The notes under the pieces: generated by a model | Seen by the model: only the letters and a program-made list of their open reading frames with translations | Database searches by the model: none | Told to the model about the DNA's origin: nothing | Translations under genes and position numbers: made by a program | Part shown: positions 12,179 to 33,830 of the stretch, in pieces | How positions within the stretch are numbered: position 1 is the stretch's first letter | Layout: each line of letters begins with the position of its first letter | Assembly: GCA_963556495.2 (NCBI GenBank) | Contig: OY747716.1 | Location: 27,762,818 to 27,826,817 of the forward strand | From: Valencia hispanica | Taxonomy: Eukaryota; Chordata; Actinopteri; Cyprinodontiformes; Valenciidae | Length of the DNA: 64,000 nucleotides | Direction: 5' to 3'

Positions 12179-13674
12179 TCAAGGTTGTATAAATGTAATA
12201 ATCCTCTTCGCTGATAGTGTTTCTTTTCTTGGTCCTTCCACCTCATCTCTTGGTCCTTCCACCTCATCTCTTGGTCCCTCCATATCATCCCGTTTAGAGT
12301 GCAGGAAGACATAATATAACACAAGAGAAACCAGTCCCAGCAATGAGCCCCCATAGATCAAAACACTAACCACCCAGAAAGATGCAATTGCTTTCAACTC
12401 TGGCTTTAAAAAGAACAACAATAATGGAGTTGAGAAATTTATAGTACTGCAAAAAAAGTAATAGATGGTCATTTCTTTTTTGGTGTTTTGTCCTTTCACG
12501 TTGAAAAAGCTAAAAACTAGGATGGCTCCTATGATCCCCCGGTAGACCAGTTCTAGGACACTGGATCTGCAGAAGTTGGTTTGAAGCTGGTGAGCCCATA
12601 TTGTTCCCAGCAGCCAGAGGACAGTAAACCCTACTGTGCTGTAGATGCTAAGGATGAGGAGGAGGCTGTAGCTGAGAGTGAGACCAGTGATTGTGAAGAG
12701 TTTGTAGGAGAGGTAGACCACTGTGGGGAGGCCTGAGGGCAATTCTTGGATTGAAAGAGATCTGCGCAGACAGCTCCGATAGTCTACCAAAGACCAGGCC
12801 AGATTAAAGAAAGAGAAGACTAGAGAAAGATCTGCAAAAAATTTAAAAAAACAAAACTGATGATTCTGAAAACTCTTCAAGGTAAGGAAGGATATCTTTG
12901 TCTACTCACACTGTAAGGCAGACCACTCATCGTGGCCTTGGCGTATGTACAGCTGCAAAAGAAGCTGGGGAGCACTCTCCAGGAAAGTCTCAAAAAGCTT
13001 CAACATGCTCATATCAGCAGCCATGCAGAACAGTGCATGGTGCCTTTTCTGAAAGTCACCATGGAACCTCAGTGTTCCCCATAGTACCATATATCCTTGT
13101 TTCAGCAGGTGGTAATACCTGGCAAGAAAGTCAGAGTAAAAAATTTTTTTTTAAAACAACTTGTATGTTACCAATTCCCATTTTTCTCCAGCAGTGACGG
13201 CAGTGACACATTTCAAGAGGCTGCTTTCTGTAACACAAATAATATGTGGTTAACCCAGTTTGCACCCTGCAAATCCTGTATAGATGACGTTCAGGCATGT
13301 ACATACCTGAGGAAGATCCCCATCCCAAATACATGCAGTACCAAAACCCGCCGCTTCATTCTGCAGTCTAGGACTTGTTCCCCTTCATTTTCATCCTTCT
13401 TCTCGCTTTCATCATCTAAAAACCAGGCATAGCTGAAGATTTGGTTTACCATCAGCCCAGTGAATATAAACAGTGCAGTCATTCCACTCCAAATATAGTG
13501 CGTTTCTTGAAAATATCTAACAGCCAGTGCAGTGTCTGTGCAAATGTCCATTAAGTACAGGAGCAGTCCGCCAAAGGTTAAAAGCCACCGCTGCTTGGAG
13601 TACGGCGTGCCTGACTGCTGCATTGTTGTCATTTCTTTAAAAAGCTGGCATTCATTGTTTCTGTCTGGTTCCAA
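12179..13674 (-). CDS. xkr9: XK-related protein 9-like, phospholipid scramblase family (3 exons)
   Basis: Three minus-strand exons splice cleanly: 13307-13674 (donor CTCAG|GTATGT), 12910-13118 (acceptor TTGCCAG, donor GTGAGT) and 12179-12831 (acceptor TTTTGCAG). Together they give 1230 bp, a 409-residue protein. The predicted protein is multi-pass and hydrophobic. It carries XK-family landmarks: YLMDICTDTALAVRYFQ near the N-terminus, ADMSMLKLFETFLESAPQLL in exon 2, and WSLVDY and FFNVKGQNTK in exon 3. Family members XKR4, XKR8 and XKR9 scramble phosphatidylserine at the plasma membrane after caspase removal of the cytosolic tail. Assignment to XKR9 rather than XKR8 rests mainly on its place beside tram1. 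Oddity: residues 374-394 are three 7-residue repeats (DDMEGPR, DEVEGPR, DEVEGPR). The start is the first Met of the exon-1 frame. An internal Met at MTTMQQ is possible. Confidence 0.88.
12227..12289 (-). repeat. Three 21-bp tandem coding repeats in the xkr9 tail
   Basis: Units 12227-12247 and 12248-12268 are identical. Unit 12269-12289 differs at three bases. Each encodes a heptad ending EGPR. Copy identity at the nucleotide level points to recent duplication. Confidence 0.95.
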
Positions 13675-14100
13675 GTAAGAAACAGCCTCAGTTCCTGTTT
13701 TGATAAGCTTTGTAGTTTCTGTACGTGAGTGTCCTTTTCACATGTGGCTTTTGAATCTCTCTGCAGAAGATATACAAGTAAAATACATCAGCCTGATTAA
13801 AAGCACTTACATCATTGTAAATTACTGGTACTATTGTAAATTACAAGCATTTTCTTTCTTTCAGCAAAAAACTGTAAATGCATTGCAACCATGGTCAGTT
13901 TCTATGTTTTATTCTTCCGTCCTTTGATCAGACATGAACACGTTTATCATGTTGGACTCTGGTAAATGGCATAGCAAACTTTCGGTTTGATAACAAGCAC
14001 AATCAGTCACATTATCAACAGAAATTATAGCATTGTGGTGAGGCCTGCCTTCCTTGAATTTAAAACCACTGGACAGCACCTATTACTTTTCTCTAAGCAC
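13675..14100 (-). promoter_or_regulatory. Putative xkr9 upstream / promoter region
   Basis: This region lies immediately 5' of the xkr9 start codon. It is AT-rich, with no CpG island and no clear TATA box or initiator that I can assign. In mammals XKR9 shares a head-to-head promoter with LACTB2, but I see no lactb2 first exon here. Confidence 0.25.
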
Positions 14101-14123
14101 TTTTCCTTTGTATCCAACACAAG

Positions 14124-14247
14124 AAGCCTGTGAATATCCAGAGGCCAAGGGTCCAAAAAGACCTGTACCACCAGCCTACTCAGATGATCTCGAGAGAACC
14201 ACTGTTGGAGAAGAGAAACTGAACATTGCTTTAGCCTATAGAGACAG
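14124..14247 (+). CDS. Unassigned exon-like ORF with splice-like borders
   Basis: A plus-strand open frame is bounded by a pyrimidine-rich tract ending ...CCAACACAAG and by a donor-like GACAG|GTGACT. The 124-bp interval reads about 41 residues rich in charged and proline residues (YPEAKGPKRPVPPAYSDDLE, then RTTVGEEKLNIALAYRD). The composition is protein-like and unlike the surrounding AT-rich shadow frames, and codon third positions look varied. I do not recognise the protein. It does not resemble LACTB2, XKR9 or TRAM1 as I know them. It could be one exon of a gene whose other exons are short or outside the window, or the remains of a lost gene. No partner exon was found nearby. Confidence 0.35.
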
Positions 14248-17211
14248 GTGACTTCTGACCCTTAAACTTTTCTATCTCCCCTTTTCTTCCTTATTAGATC
14301 AAAACTAGATATTAGAATGTACAACTTTGGTATTAAATCCCCTTTTTTAGGCTTCTGACAGACTGACAAACTCTTCATTAGTAAAATAACATTTTAAACA
14401 TTGATTCCCTTGCCAAAAAACTTCCTCTTTTAATGAGAATTACCTTGTTTGTCTTCCTTTGTAAGTCTTTGCATTTTGTTTGTTGTGCATTTTGCTCAGC
14501 TAATAATTAGTGAAAAGATTGTACTTTGATCAATAATATATTTATGATCATATTAGTGATGAGCTCACATTGATATTTCTTATAATCTTTCATTGAAGTA
14601 TAATTATCTTTGACTGACTCTAAACCAGATTAAAACCCTGATAAATCAATAATCTACTTAGTCTTCTTTTTCTGTAATAACGATTGCTCAGTGAAAATTT
14701 AAAGAAGCGATTCTTTAGATGGATTTAAATAGATTATGGGTCTGATTGGTTGATGAACATAATCTTAATTTAACATTGCTTTTTTCTCACATACACAGTA
14801 GCATCATACAGCATTATATACATTTCTAATTCCTAAATAGTCAAATATCTAAGGACTACACCAACAACTACATTAACAGATGGGTAATTTAATTGAAAAC
14901 TGAGGCAACTTTGGCGCTAACTAAAGATAAGTTAATAAAATGTTCCTTTCCTAAAACATATATTCGGTGAATTAAATCTGTTGTACTTTCATTAAGTCAC
15001 ATTTTAGAAATAAACTCATATTTCTTAACTTAACCTTCAGTTTAAAGGTAATTAACACATGCACAGAAAAGTGATACTACATGCAAAGTTCTTATTATTA
15101 TTCACAATTAATAAATATACAGAAATAAAAACAGTAGCAAACTTACAGAGACATGTTGTTCATGGCACAGAGATCTGCAGTGTCACAGCTGGAGATTCCA
15201 CTCCCTGCACTTTTCTTTCTCCTTGCTTTGAAACCTGTGATAAGCCCCACCTCAGCAACCAGTAAACAAACATATACCCAGAGCAGAAATGTGTAATTGC
15301 ATAATAGATTTCATGCCTATGAAGGTGTGGTAGTTGCGTGTATGTGATCTTTACACTTCCCCGTCACACCTCTGAGACCATTCAAACTTTACCAACAAGA
15401 TTGGCTTCAACAATGCCCAGCAAGGTTTCCAGAGAGTGGGATTAACTCATGAACAGAGACAAAGTATGTGTTGGGATTTTAGTGGACACATAAGGGGTGT
15501 GGAGGGACGTTGCAATTAGTTGTTGTTGGGTTTTTTTGTATTTTGCTGTTTTGATGCCTTTTTTTGTATTCCAAGGTATTAAAGGAAGCGAGCATATTCT
15601 TAGTATCCTAAAGAAGAGCTCTCATATGCCCCGAAATAAGTACAATTCTAAAAGAGGAACTACTTACAGATACTCAAAATCCTCATGCTGCTGTACATGT
15701 TAGTTTTGTACTGGCTAACTTCCTAAAACACTGTGTTGTCTTTGTTTCCTTAGTAAATGTTATGTCCCAGGTCATAGTGTCTTCCAGAACTATTGAAGCT
15801 GCTTGAATCTTTTCATACTATGTGAAAGATTTCTGTAATCTGTGATTATAGCCCCAGATTTATGTGTATTTCATTAAGATTCAATGTAATAGCCCAACAA
15901 AATCTAGAATATAATATTGTGAAATAATATTATAGTAATATTATAGTAATATTGTGAAAATAATATTGAATCTGCATGTGCCTCAACATAATCAGACTCA
16001 ACATCAACCCAATTAAGAGCAGCGACACACTTGATCTTTTGGTTTTGACAAAGTGGATACCCTGGGTAAATTAAACCTTCACATCTGATTGACTCTCATC
16101 TCAATGGCAGGTTACTAGTAAAAGGATCCCAGAACAACTTTAAGAACTGAGATTCAACGACACCTTTGTTCAGTGAGCGCAGTATACAATACAAACAATG
16201 ACACGTTTCCTCCCCTTTTCTAGGGGAAATAACTTTTACTCAAGTCAGAGATGGCCCAAGAATATATGGGGCCTTAAAAAGAGTTTGATTAGGGGACTCT
16301 CCAACTAAGTCTGCTCACCCCAGCTATTTTCGTATTAAAACCATTATTGATATTGTGTGAACATTTGTGCATTGGGTGTTTGAAGATTATTTTAAGAGGA
16401 TTTTGCACACTTTTGTGAGCCACTGTAAGAACTTAATAATTGCCAAGCAGTGTCATGACATGTGGAGGTGAGGGACTCACAGCCAGGAGGAAGGCACAGC
16501 TATATGGCGGGGTAAATTTAATGATAAGGAACAGACATATAAAACAACTTGTAACACAGAGGGAGGAACTGGACAAAAACAAACTGGTCCGTCATGAAGA
16601 GTGCAACAGATCAGGGGATAAACACTGAGAAAAACAAAACTGAGGAAAAAAGCCGTTAAACACAACACAAGAATCTACTAAAACACTGAGAACTCAAAAA
16701 CTAAAACTAGTTTTAGTTTAGTAAAACCATAGTCTTAGAGATCATAAAAAGCAGAGAATAAAATATATAAAACAGGATGTGCCAATTGTATGAGTAATAT
16801 ACACATGCACTTGTACATTTGCAAACCTAAATTTTGTGCTGCTGGTGTGGAGGCCTTAAGCGGCTGCTCACTTTGCTTCTGCTTTGGGCTGGTTTTGCAA
16901 TGGCAAACCTGAGTATTTTTGACTGTATGCCATTTTATACACCCTGTCCTTTACTCTCCATAGGAGTTTAGAAACCAGCTAATTGTTAAAGAACCAGTGG
17001 TTTCTAACGTTTTAATATCCCTATAACAGCAGTATAATTGTTGGGATCACATTACAAGTACGAAAGAAAAGAAAGCTACACCTCCACAACACAGCGATGT
17101 TTCTCTACAACTTATTTTTTTATACATTTAAATAAATGTTAAAAGAATCACTTCCATTAATGTAAAAATTACTTGGATTAAATGCAAGGAATTTATGTGT
17201 TTTATATAGCA
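14248..17211. other. Intergenic DNA, no lactb2 exon seen
   Basis: AT-rich sequence with short random frames and a small TAATATTATAG tandem patch at about 15915-15965. I looked for the metallo-beta-lactamase HxHxDH signature expected of lactb2 and did not find it. Short exons could still have been missed. Confidence 0.35.
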
Positions 17212-17537
17212 GTGGTTCCTAAATTTTCCAGCTTCTACCCCACAAAATAATAATGTGGGTGGCTTGTGATCACAATTCGTTGTTGAGCTTACAAGCATTT
17301 TACCAAGTTAGTTAAAAAGTGATACAACGGTAAAACAATCAGCATCAACATGAGCATATTAAACAACATGTTGCTTTTATTTATTTAAGTCCTGCTGTTT
17401 TATCTTTAACATTATTGATAGAATGCAGACGCTTTCTCACTGCAATTTTTGGTATGTAGATTATTTTGTCAAGAGGACTTCAAGACCCAACAGTTGTATA
17501 ATGTGGGGAGCCAACCCCAACTTTTGGAAATACTGGT
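17212..17537. mobile_element. Possible small hAT-type MITE
   Basis: The left end CAGTGGTTCCTAAATTTT (17212) and the reverse complement of the right end (CAGTATTTCCAAAAGTTG, ending near 17534) form an imperfect terminal inverted repeat of the CAGTGGTTCC class known from hAT-Charlie-like elements. No intact 8-bp target duplication was found, so the call is tentative. Confidence 0.4.
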
Positions 17538-18062
17538 CTAAAGAACTGCATATATGTTGTTTAAACTAGCTTTTACACTCAGCTAATCACACCAACATTT
17601 TTGTGCAATAATATTAAATACTATTTATGCATAATGATATGCGTTTATATGCAAATGACCTTTGTAAAAAGAGTCACTGCAGTGCCTTCTGCTAGTTCCT
17701 AAAGCTTTGAGTTTGAGAAATAGTTTGAGATGCATATCGTCCTACTCTCTGTCATATCAGCAGCTTAATGCCAGAAACTATGAGGGTTTATAAACAGAAA
17801 GCTACGTGCTGGACTAGGCTGGCTAAATTACTTCCTGGAAACGTGTCCTTGGTATAAGAATGTCAGATACATTCAACAGAAACGAACTGTGCAGATACCT
17901 GAAAAGAAAAAAAAAAGGAAAAAGCTTGCCCTGGCCTCTAACTTTTGCACTGAATAAATAAAATGTGGCACTTTGTTTTACAGATGTTTATCTCTACTTG
18001 CTTGTTTTAAGCGTGGGACCAGTTTGCCTTACTGAATTTAGAAAACCACGCAACTCTACAGC

Positions 18063-19568
18063 CAGGGGCGGAAATCCCATTTCAATTTTGGGGGGGACAA
18101 TAAACAGTAAAATTTCAGAGAGTAATTTATGGGGGGGACATGAAAAAAAAAGCTCTCTCCTGCTTCTTTGCAACTTGTTTTGCACAGTTTGCCTTCAGCA
18201 TGTTAAAAAATGTTATGAATTGATGCCTTTATGACCACATTTAACAAAATGTCTCAATTTCCACTACAGTCAAAGTAGATTTACAAAAATGTAAGCATGA
18301 AGAAGTTCCAACATTATTACGGAAACACTTTCAAAGCTAATAACATCAAACTACTTCAAAAATGCGAACATTTTTATTGTAGTGTTGTGTCGACAAGTAA
18401 AAATGCATCATAGATTAAGCTTACTTACAAGTACATTAACAGTTATTTAAAAATGAACAGCCCTTGTTTGTTTGACTTATAACTTAACAACAAGGATTTA
18501 ATGAAACAACCCCTTTAACCAGGGGTACCTTAACTTTTTCATTTATAGAGAATGAGAAATAAGTCATTAGAACATAAATTGAAACTTCAGTATTTGATAG
18601 GTTTAGTCAGTGAAGAGAATATTCTTCAACCCAGCAGTGGAGTCTTTTATCATGAACATTCCCGGTGCACATTTAGCTGTTTGTCTTAATAATGGAGATT
18701 TATATGCAAGACTCTGCCTATTTGTAAAAAACTAAAGTAAAGTGTCTGTCGAACAGAAACATTTCCATGTCACAAAAGTACCACTTCTCTAAACAAAGGA
18801 ACCAAATGCATTCCTTCTGGTGTCACTACATCCAACGAATTTCTGGCAGATCGTATCTATGTTCAGCATGTCCAGTCTCTGTCTGTGGACATTACACACA
18901 ACTAGATTGTTAAGTCTGTTTTGGTTCATAGTTGCCCGTAACCAAGTTTTTAGCCGACGCAATGTACTGAAACTCCTCTCCGCTTCACATGACGACACAG
19001 GCACCACCATCAAAATCCTGATGAGAACCTCTACCTGATCAAACAAGCCCCGTACCTCAACTGGGAGTCCTCTGAGAATCCCTGCAGCCTCCCCAATACT
19101 GGTACATGGGTATTTGTTCTGGAAGAGAGGCAACTGCACAGCAAGAGAAGCTCTGTTTAGCTCAGGATACTGAGCTAAACAGTCATCTAATTCTCCAGTG
19201 AGGAGGGCACTTTCAACCTTTACCAGAATATTTAGACTTTCCTGGTCAAAGCGTTCTGCAAACTGAACATCAATGCTGTCCAACACTTTGAAGAACTCTG
19301 CCCTGTAGTAATCCACTGCTTTCCCAGTGACACGGTTTGCCGCCTGGATGGGCTCAATGGATTCTATAGAGTCAACCACTGTTGTAGCTTTCTTGTACAG
19401 TGCAAGGTAGCTCTCGTCATCTCTCTTTCCCTTAAGAGAAGTCCTCACGTGATTGACAGCATCCAACATACCAGAGACAGTTTGGATTTTCTTCTGCAGT
19501 GAAACATGCAGGCATTCTAGCTCTCCAACAACAGCAGAGGCAAGTGTGACTACAGCTACAGACTACAG
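18063..19568 (-). mobile_element. Truncated hAT element with transposase C-terminus
   Basis: The left edge CAGGGGCGGAAATCCC at 18063 is a hAT-type terminal motif. From 18789, reading leftward on the minus strand up to an in-frame TAG near 19568, a frame encodes the C-terminal part of a hAT transposase. It carries the hATC dimerisation region (SSCEAERSFSTLRRLKTWLR, then NQNRLNNLVVCNVH). The Met at 19469 is internal: about 30 more residues precede it in frame. The BED finger and the catalytic N-terminal half are absent, as is the second terminus, so the copy is 5'-truncated and cannot move. It resembles the ZMYM1/TTF-type transposase lineage. Its broken end lies about 320 bp upstream of the tram1 start, in divergent orientation. 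Confidence 0.8.
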
Positions 19569-29005
<9,437 letters not shown>

Positions 29006-30045
29006 GACATAAAGAGGAGAAGAAAAGGAAACATTCCCGTCAGCCTTCCTCATCCCGTGTATCTCAAAGAACCGTCTCTCCCAAGGTCTTCTCTGCTGTG
29101 TCCAGCCGGCTCCTTGACCCCGCCCTCCCAGACGGGCGATTTCACCTTCCCACACAGAACTGACCTCCCAACTGGAATTGCCAGGGCCGCTCAGATTTGC
29201 TTTTGCTGCCGATCGACCAGCACACCTTCCACTCAAAATCTTCCTTCTGTGGTATTAATGAAAAACCAACAAATAAACTGAGGGAAAAAGACCTTATTTA
29301 AGAAGTGCCTACTGATGTGGATTGTTTTTTTTTTGGTTTTGTACAGAGTGTAATTTTACCAAATCAGGACTGATCACTTTACTATTTCTTTTTCCCACTT
29401 AAGGTCATTTAGTACTTTATTGAAATGCTGTGTGTTCCTTTTTTTCCCACCTCCATGTCTTGTATTTATGCATCAGTCAGTTCATCCTCATGCTGTCCTC
29501 TTGGATGAATTCCCTTTTTAATTTTTCCATTTCTAAGATTGAAGGTTGTATAAAGTCCTGTTATCTCCAACCTTGGTCCAAATAACACTTTGTTCTTTTC
29601 TTTTTTTTTTCTTTTTCTTTTTAACCACGTCAGACATCAACAGACACCTTTAGATAGAAAGGAAACGATCATATAAGCTTGTAATAGGAGTATATAGAAG
29701 CAAGCAAAGGAAACAATTACATTTATGGTTCAGTATTGTGCAGAACTGCCAGCCAAAAAAAAAAGTAATGTAGCATTTGATTACTGGAGTAGGGAAGAGC
29801 TTTGTAATCACAACAAGTTTGTCACAAGTTTCTATGGAAGTTGCTGCGGTTGTGATCATACTGTAAAGGACACATTGTGCTTTCGTTTTTAACTTTGTAG
29901 CATCAACTGAGATGCCAACAAAAAAAGTGTGTTCTTGTGAGTTGTCCAACCTCTCAATGTTAAGGTGGAGTTTTCTTAATGTGTTCGTTTCATATTGAAT
30001 TCATCTCTGACCTTTAAAAACACATGCAAGGATGGGTTGTCATTA

Positions 30046-30085
<40 letters not shown>

Positions 30086-30360
30086 TATACACTTCTAACC
30101 CCCCACCCACCCCACTGAGTATTGACTGTGCCAAATGAGCCTGGCCGACTATTGTTGACCATATACCTTTTTACTTAGACACCAAAAAGCATTAGAGGCC
30201 AATCAGCTGTACTTTCGAGACTGTTACCTGAGTAACGCAAATGTATTCTAAAGAATTGATCCTTCATTTTAGCCATACAGCGTAGTGAGCCACAATTAAC
30301 TCCAGCAGTATTTGGTTTTCTCTACTTGCCCTGGGGGGTTCATCCTGCAAAAGAAATAAA
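29006..30360 (+). other. tram1 3' UTR with candidate polyadenylation signals
   Basis: An early AATAAA lies near 29271 and a clear AATAAA at 30355-30360. The interval has no other gene. A TA/CA microsatellite lies at 30048-30090. The distal signal would give a 3' UTR of about 1.35 kb. Which signal is used cannot be judged from sequence. Confidence 0.5.
30048..30090. repeat. (TA)n microsatellite
   Basis: About 15 TA units followed by an ATATATACA variant, within the presumed tram1 3' UTR. Confidence 0.9.
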
Positions 30361-30509
30361 ATGATCCTGTGAAAATGAACGTATTCTGGATTATTTTGCT
30401 GTATGTATCGAAGGCCACGAATCATAGGTTTAAATCAGGGCTGTTAACAGTAGTGTGGAATTCAAATTACTGAGATTGTTCATTCTGTGTAAAGCAGGTG
30501 GATGTACTG

Positions 30510-31060
30510 TGACCCAGCAGTGTTGCTTGGGAGTGGATAATGGATGGATAAAATGCAATAACTGGTCAAACGAAAAATGGCACACCATCTTGGGTACTGA
30601 GGAAAGCAGTATTGATGTAGTTTGGGTCTAGTGTTTTTAGAGAGATCAGATCAAAACCTAGTTCACAGTACACTGCGAAGCATGGTGGCTGAGCCATCAT
30701 CCTGTAGGAATGTTTCTCATGTCATGGAGTCAAAATTACCGTACTTGCACCATAACAGATCATGAATCAGTTTGGATAACTGAAAATGCTCAAAGAGGTC
30801 ATGTTGACTTAGCCGGAGGAGAAAATGCCCTTGAAATTCTTGTTTCAGTCATCTCAAACACTGGTGAGTGAGCTGCATCTCGGTTCCAGACTAACAAAAT
30901 TAAAGTTATGGAGTGGCCAGCCTATTCCACAGACCTCAATGCAACAGAAAACTTGTGGTATAACATGAAAAGAAAAAAAAAACTATTTCTGAGGCAAAAA
31001 CCAGGAAATGCAGAGAACTGTAAAATGTAAGGGAGAGATTATTTAGTCAATTATAAAGTT
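30510..31060 (+). mobile_element. Tc1-type transposon relic
   Basis: GCGAAGCATGGTGGCTGAGC at 30675 is a decayed HGGG box. GGAGTGGCCAGCCTATTCCA at 30910 and CTCAATGCAACAGAAAACTT are a decayed WP-xx-DLNPIENL motif. Plus strand, with many lesions. Confidence 0.6.
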
Positions 31061-31880
31061 CTAGCAATTTCCACTAGGCCTAGGCAATTAATGTGATGAT
31101 TAATATTATGAAAATTATCATCAAATGACATTCTGGGCTATGAATCCACATTTGACTAATCGAAACTAATTTAGTAGTTTCCTGACCGGTCACTATTTTC
31201 ATCAAAACATTTTTCAACCTTACACAATGAGGACATGACCTTAGCACTGATTGTTTGAAACAGGAAACAGGCCACTAGGCGGTGCTGTTGCACAAAACTA
31301 GACTCTGAAAACCCCTGCTCGCTTGTTTGGTCCATGGACATTTATTTGGTCAAGACAGTAAATCAAGATAGCCCGATAAGTAAACGTTTATTGTAAAGAT
31401 CCAGATGGCTTTGTATAGAGAATGGTGTTCAAACAACTTTTTGTGTCGGTCTATTGAACTGTCAACCAAAACGTCAAGATAATTTAGTTCTGCAAGTGTC
31501 AATTATTAACAGCAGAAATGCAAATTTTTAGTGATATATTTAAAATAAGCCTCAACTTCAATGTTAACAACCATTTTAGTTTGATAAAGCTCTGATAACC
31601 CCAGTACGGCATCACAAATGTTTATTTATCATCTAAAAATGTACATTTACTTTGGTGAGCCTGGGTAAAATAGTTGCAATCCTCTGTAAACAAGGCAGTT
31701 TTTTTAAATTCTAGATTAGAATAACCACAGTTAAGGGTGGAGGGTGTTATACTTAATATACCATTTTAACCACAACATCCATTACAGTCATTGTTGATAT
31801 TGTACAGTGGTGACTCTTGAGAGACAGTCGGTGGCTGGCAGATTAAATGTCGTCAGAGTGATGCTGATTAATCAAACAGC
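31061..31880. other. Intergenic DNA between tram1 and the candidate ncoa2 promoter
   Basis: AT-rich, with no supported gene or repeat family. Confidence 0.35.
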
Positions 31881-31889
31881 AAGTACCGT

Positions 31890-32770
31890 AATCCTAACAG
31901 GTAAAGCGCCTCGGGACTGCACTGGAGCCCCCACCCCCGGCGGTAACTGAGTCGATTTGTGTTCGGAGCCCCGTGATGTGGTTTCGTGTGTGTGCGTGGG
32001 GGAGGATAGCAGCGGCAGCAGCAGCTACCAGCCAGACAAACACACAGCATTGGTTTGCAGAGAGCAGGAGTAACATGGCGGCACAGTTAGCCAGCAGAAA
32101 TGTTGTTTCACTACCGCGAAGGTCAGAGCTGGCTGGGATAAACGGGATTTAACAGCGAGGACTCGGCGGAAAGTTTCAAATCGTAAGTAGCCACACGCCT
32201 CTGCGCTTCTGCTTAGAGAACGGACGGGTGGTTTTCGTTGTGAAATCTGCGTTTCGGTGCGAGAGGTCTCCAATCTCGGTTGTGTGTCTGTCTGACAGAG
32301 GCTCTCTCGCTCTGGCGTTAGCCTGTTAGCAAGCGCTAGCTCCTTGGCTAGGTTCCCCGCTTGTGGCAGTTGTTTTCTGCAGCGGACTAAACTAGATCGT
32401 GAGCCCGCAAAATAAATCTTTGCATCTTCCCTGCGCTGTTTTCGTTTCACGTGGGTTCGCTCAACGGTACACTGTCACCCAACCCGAAATTTCAACGTGC
32501 ACGACACTTTCATGTGTCATTGTTATTTTGTGCTGAGTTAGCGAGTGACCGTTCCCACAACACCGGGACGAAGTTCGCCAGTTTAGCGGGGACGTAGTTA
32601 GCATGCTAACGGTTGTAGCTGCAGGCTAGTCTCGCTGTTTGGCAGACTGCGAGCGAGTGAAGACAGTTTCCCTTCACCATGTGTCGGAGCGGACGGTCTG
32701 TTCTGGCGCTGCTTGTGCATGTAACGAAGCTGCATTGCTACTTGCCACGTCAGATAAAGTTGATGTAAAT
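31890..32770 (+). promoter_or_regulatory. ncoa2: CpG-rich promoter block, candidate ncoa2 5' non-coding exon
   Basis: A block of raised GC and CpG content stands out from the AT-rich surroundings. It contains GCAGCGGCAGCAGCAGC at 32009 and AACATGGCGGC at 32072-32082, a perfect match to the YY1 site often found just inside first exons. A strong donor ATC|GTAAGT follows at 32182/32183. A first exon of about 31.9-32182 on the plus strand is therefore likely. Human order places NCOA2 next to TRAM1 in the same orientation, and NCOA2 begins with non-coding exons and very long introns. No ncoa2 coding sequence is present in the window, so the gene name is inferred from synteny alone. A gene-free promoter, or an unrelated transcript, remains possible. 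Confidence 0.5.
32072..32082 (+). promoter_or_regulatory. YY1-type site AACATGGCGGC
   Basis: Exact AAnATGGCGnC match, 100 bp upstream of the GTAAGT donor. YY1 sites in this orientation typically lie just downstream of the start of transcription, which suggests a start slightly upstream of 32072. Confidence 0.5.
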
Positions 32771-33640
32771 TGTTCACGGTGCTTTGGGGGACTCTTTCCA
32801 TTTGCTTTAACCGGTGTATATTTTCCTTTTGGCAAGCGTCACAATGCTTAGTCAATGTTCACTACTACTCAAATAAGCTTCCAACGTGTGCCTGGGTAGT
32901 TGAAACATTTTGTAATATGAAGTGCCTTTGGATATTGTTTAAGTACCTAACCCTGCTTAAAACTTATCTACAACTTTGTCCCTACTTTTTTACATGTGCT
33001 TCTTAGTCTAAATGTTGTTAACTTACGTTCTCTATCAAACCCGTGAGGCCTTAGCAGAACATGTATTTATAATGAGCTTACATCAAACTCATGTCTGTTT
33101 ACCAATATGGTGACTCTTGAAGGTAGTTGGTTCCTTGGATTTTATTTAGGTAAGTCTGAGTACAAACACACGCTGCACTTTTCAGATTTCTGTCAAAAAG
33201 GAGAAATCAGTCGTTCAACTGAGATTACATTACGCACTAGTTGACTCTGTTTACTAACTGGGTGATTTGGTTGCACTGGATTTCATTTGTGGGTGTCAGG
33301 GGAAATAGGCCTAAATGGAAATACAGGGAGCTGGATGGCAAAGGCTAATCACAAAAATGAAGGGAGGGACAAAGCGCTGCACTCTGCATTTTTACAGTGG
33401 GAATAATTTATATAGTGACAGTGCTCTGAGGCAACCTTGGATCATCATCGGGTCAATAATTGAACAGCAAAAAAAAAAAAAAAAACACCTTCCCACATTT
33501 CAACCTCCCATAGGGATGAGGTGGCAATCAGCTTTCTGTTTAAAAAAAAAAAAATCTCAGTGGCAAAAAAAGAACAAAATAACTTATCTGCATTTTTTTT
33601 AAAAAGCATCACCTATTTTATAAATCAATAATGTGGAGAA
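32771..33640. other. Presumed ncoa2 first intron, nothing recognised
   Basis: Contains A-runs at about 33471-33485 and 33543-33554 but no supported exon or repeat family. Confidence 0.3.
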
Positions 33641-33830
33641 AACTGTATGGGCAAAAATGTTGTAAGCCAGCTTTTGTTTTCATTTCACTTCATAACTTCA
33701 CACACTATGTATATTTGTGTGGTCACATAAAATCCCAATAAAATATTTCAGTTTGTGGTTGTACTGTGATAAAATGTAATAAAACTCAAAGGAGTGCGAA
33801 TGCTTTTACAAGCCATTGTAAATACAGTTA
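33641..33830 (-). mobile_element. End fragment of a Tc1-type relic
   Basis: ACATAAAATCCCAATAAAAT followed by TTGTGGTTGTACTGTGATAA and GCGAATGCTTTTACAAGCCA is the common 3' end of fish Tc1-derived relics. No coding remains are present. Confidence 0.55.
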
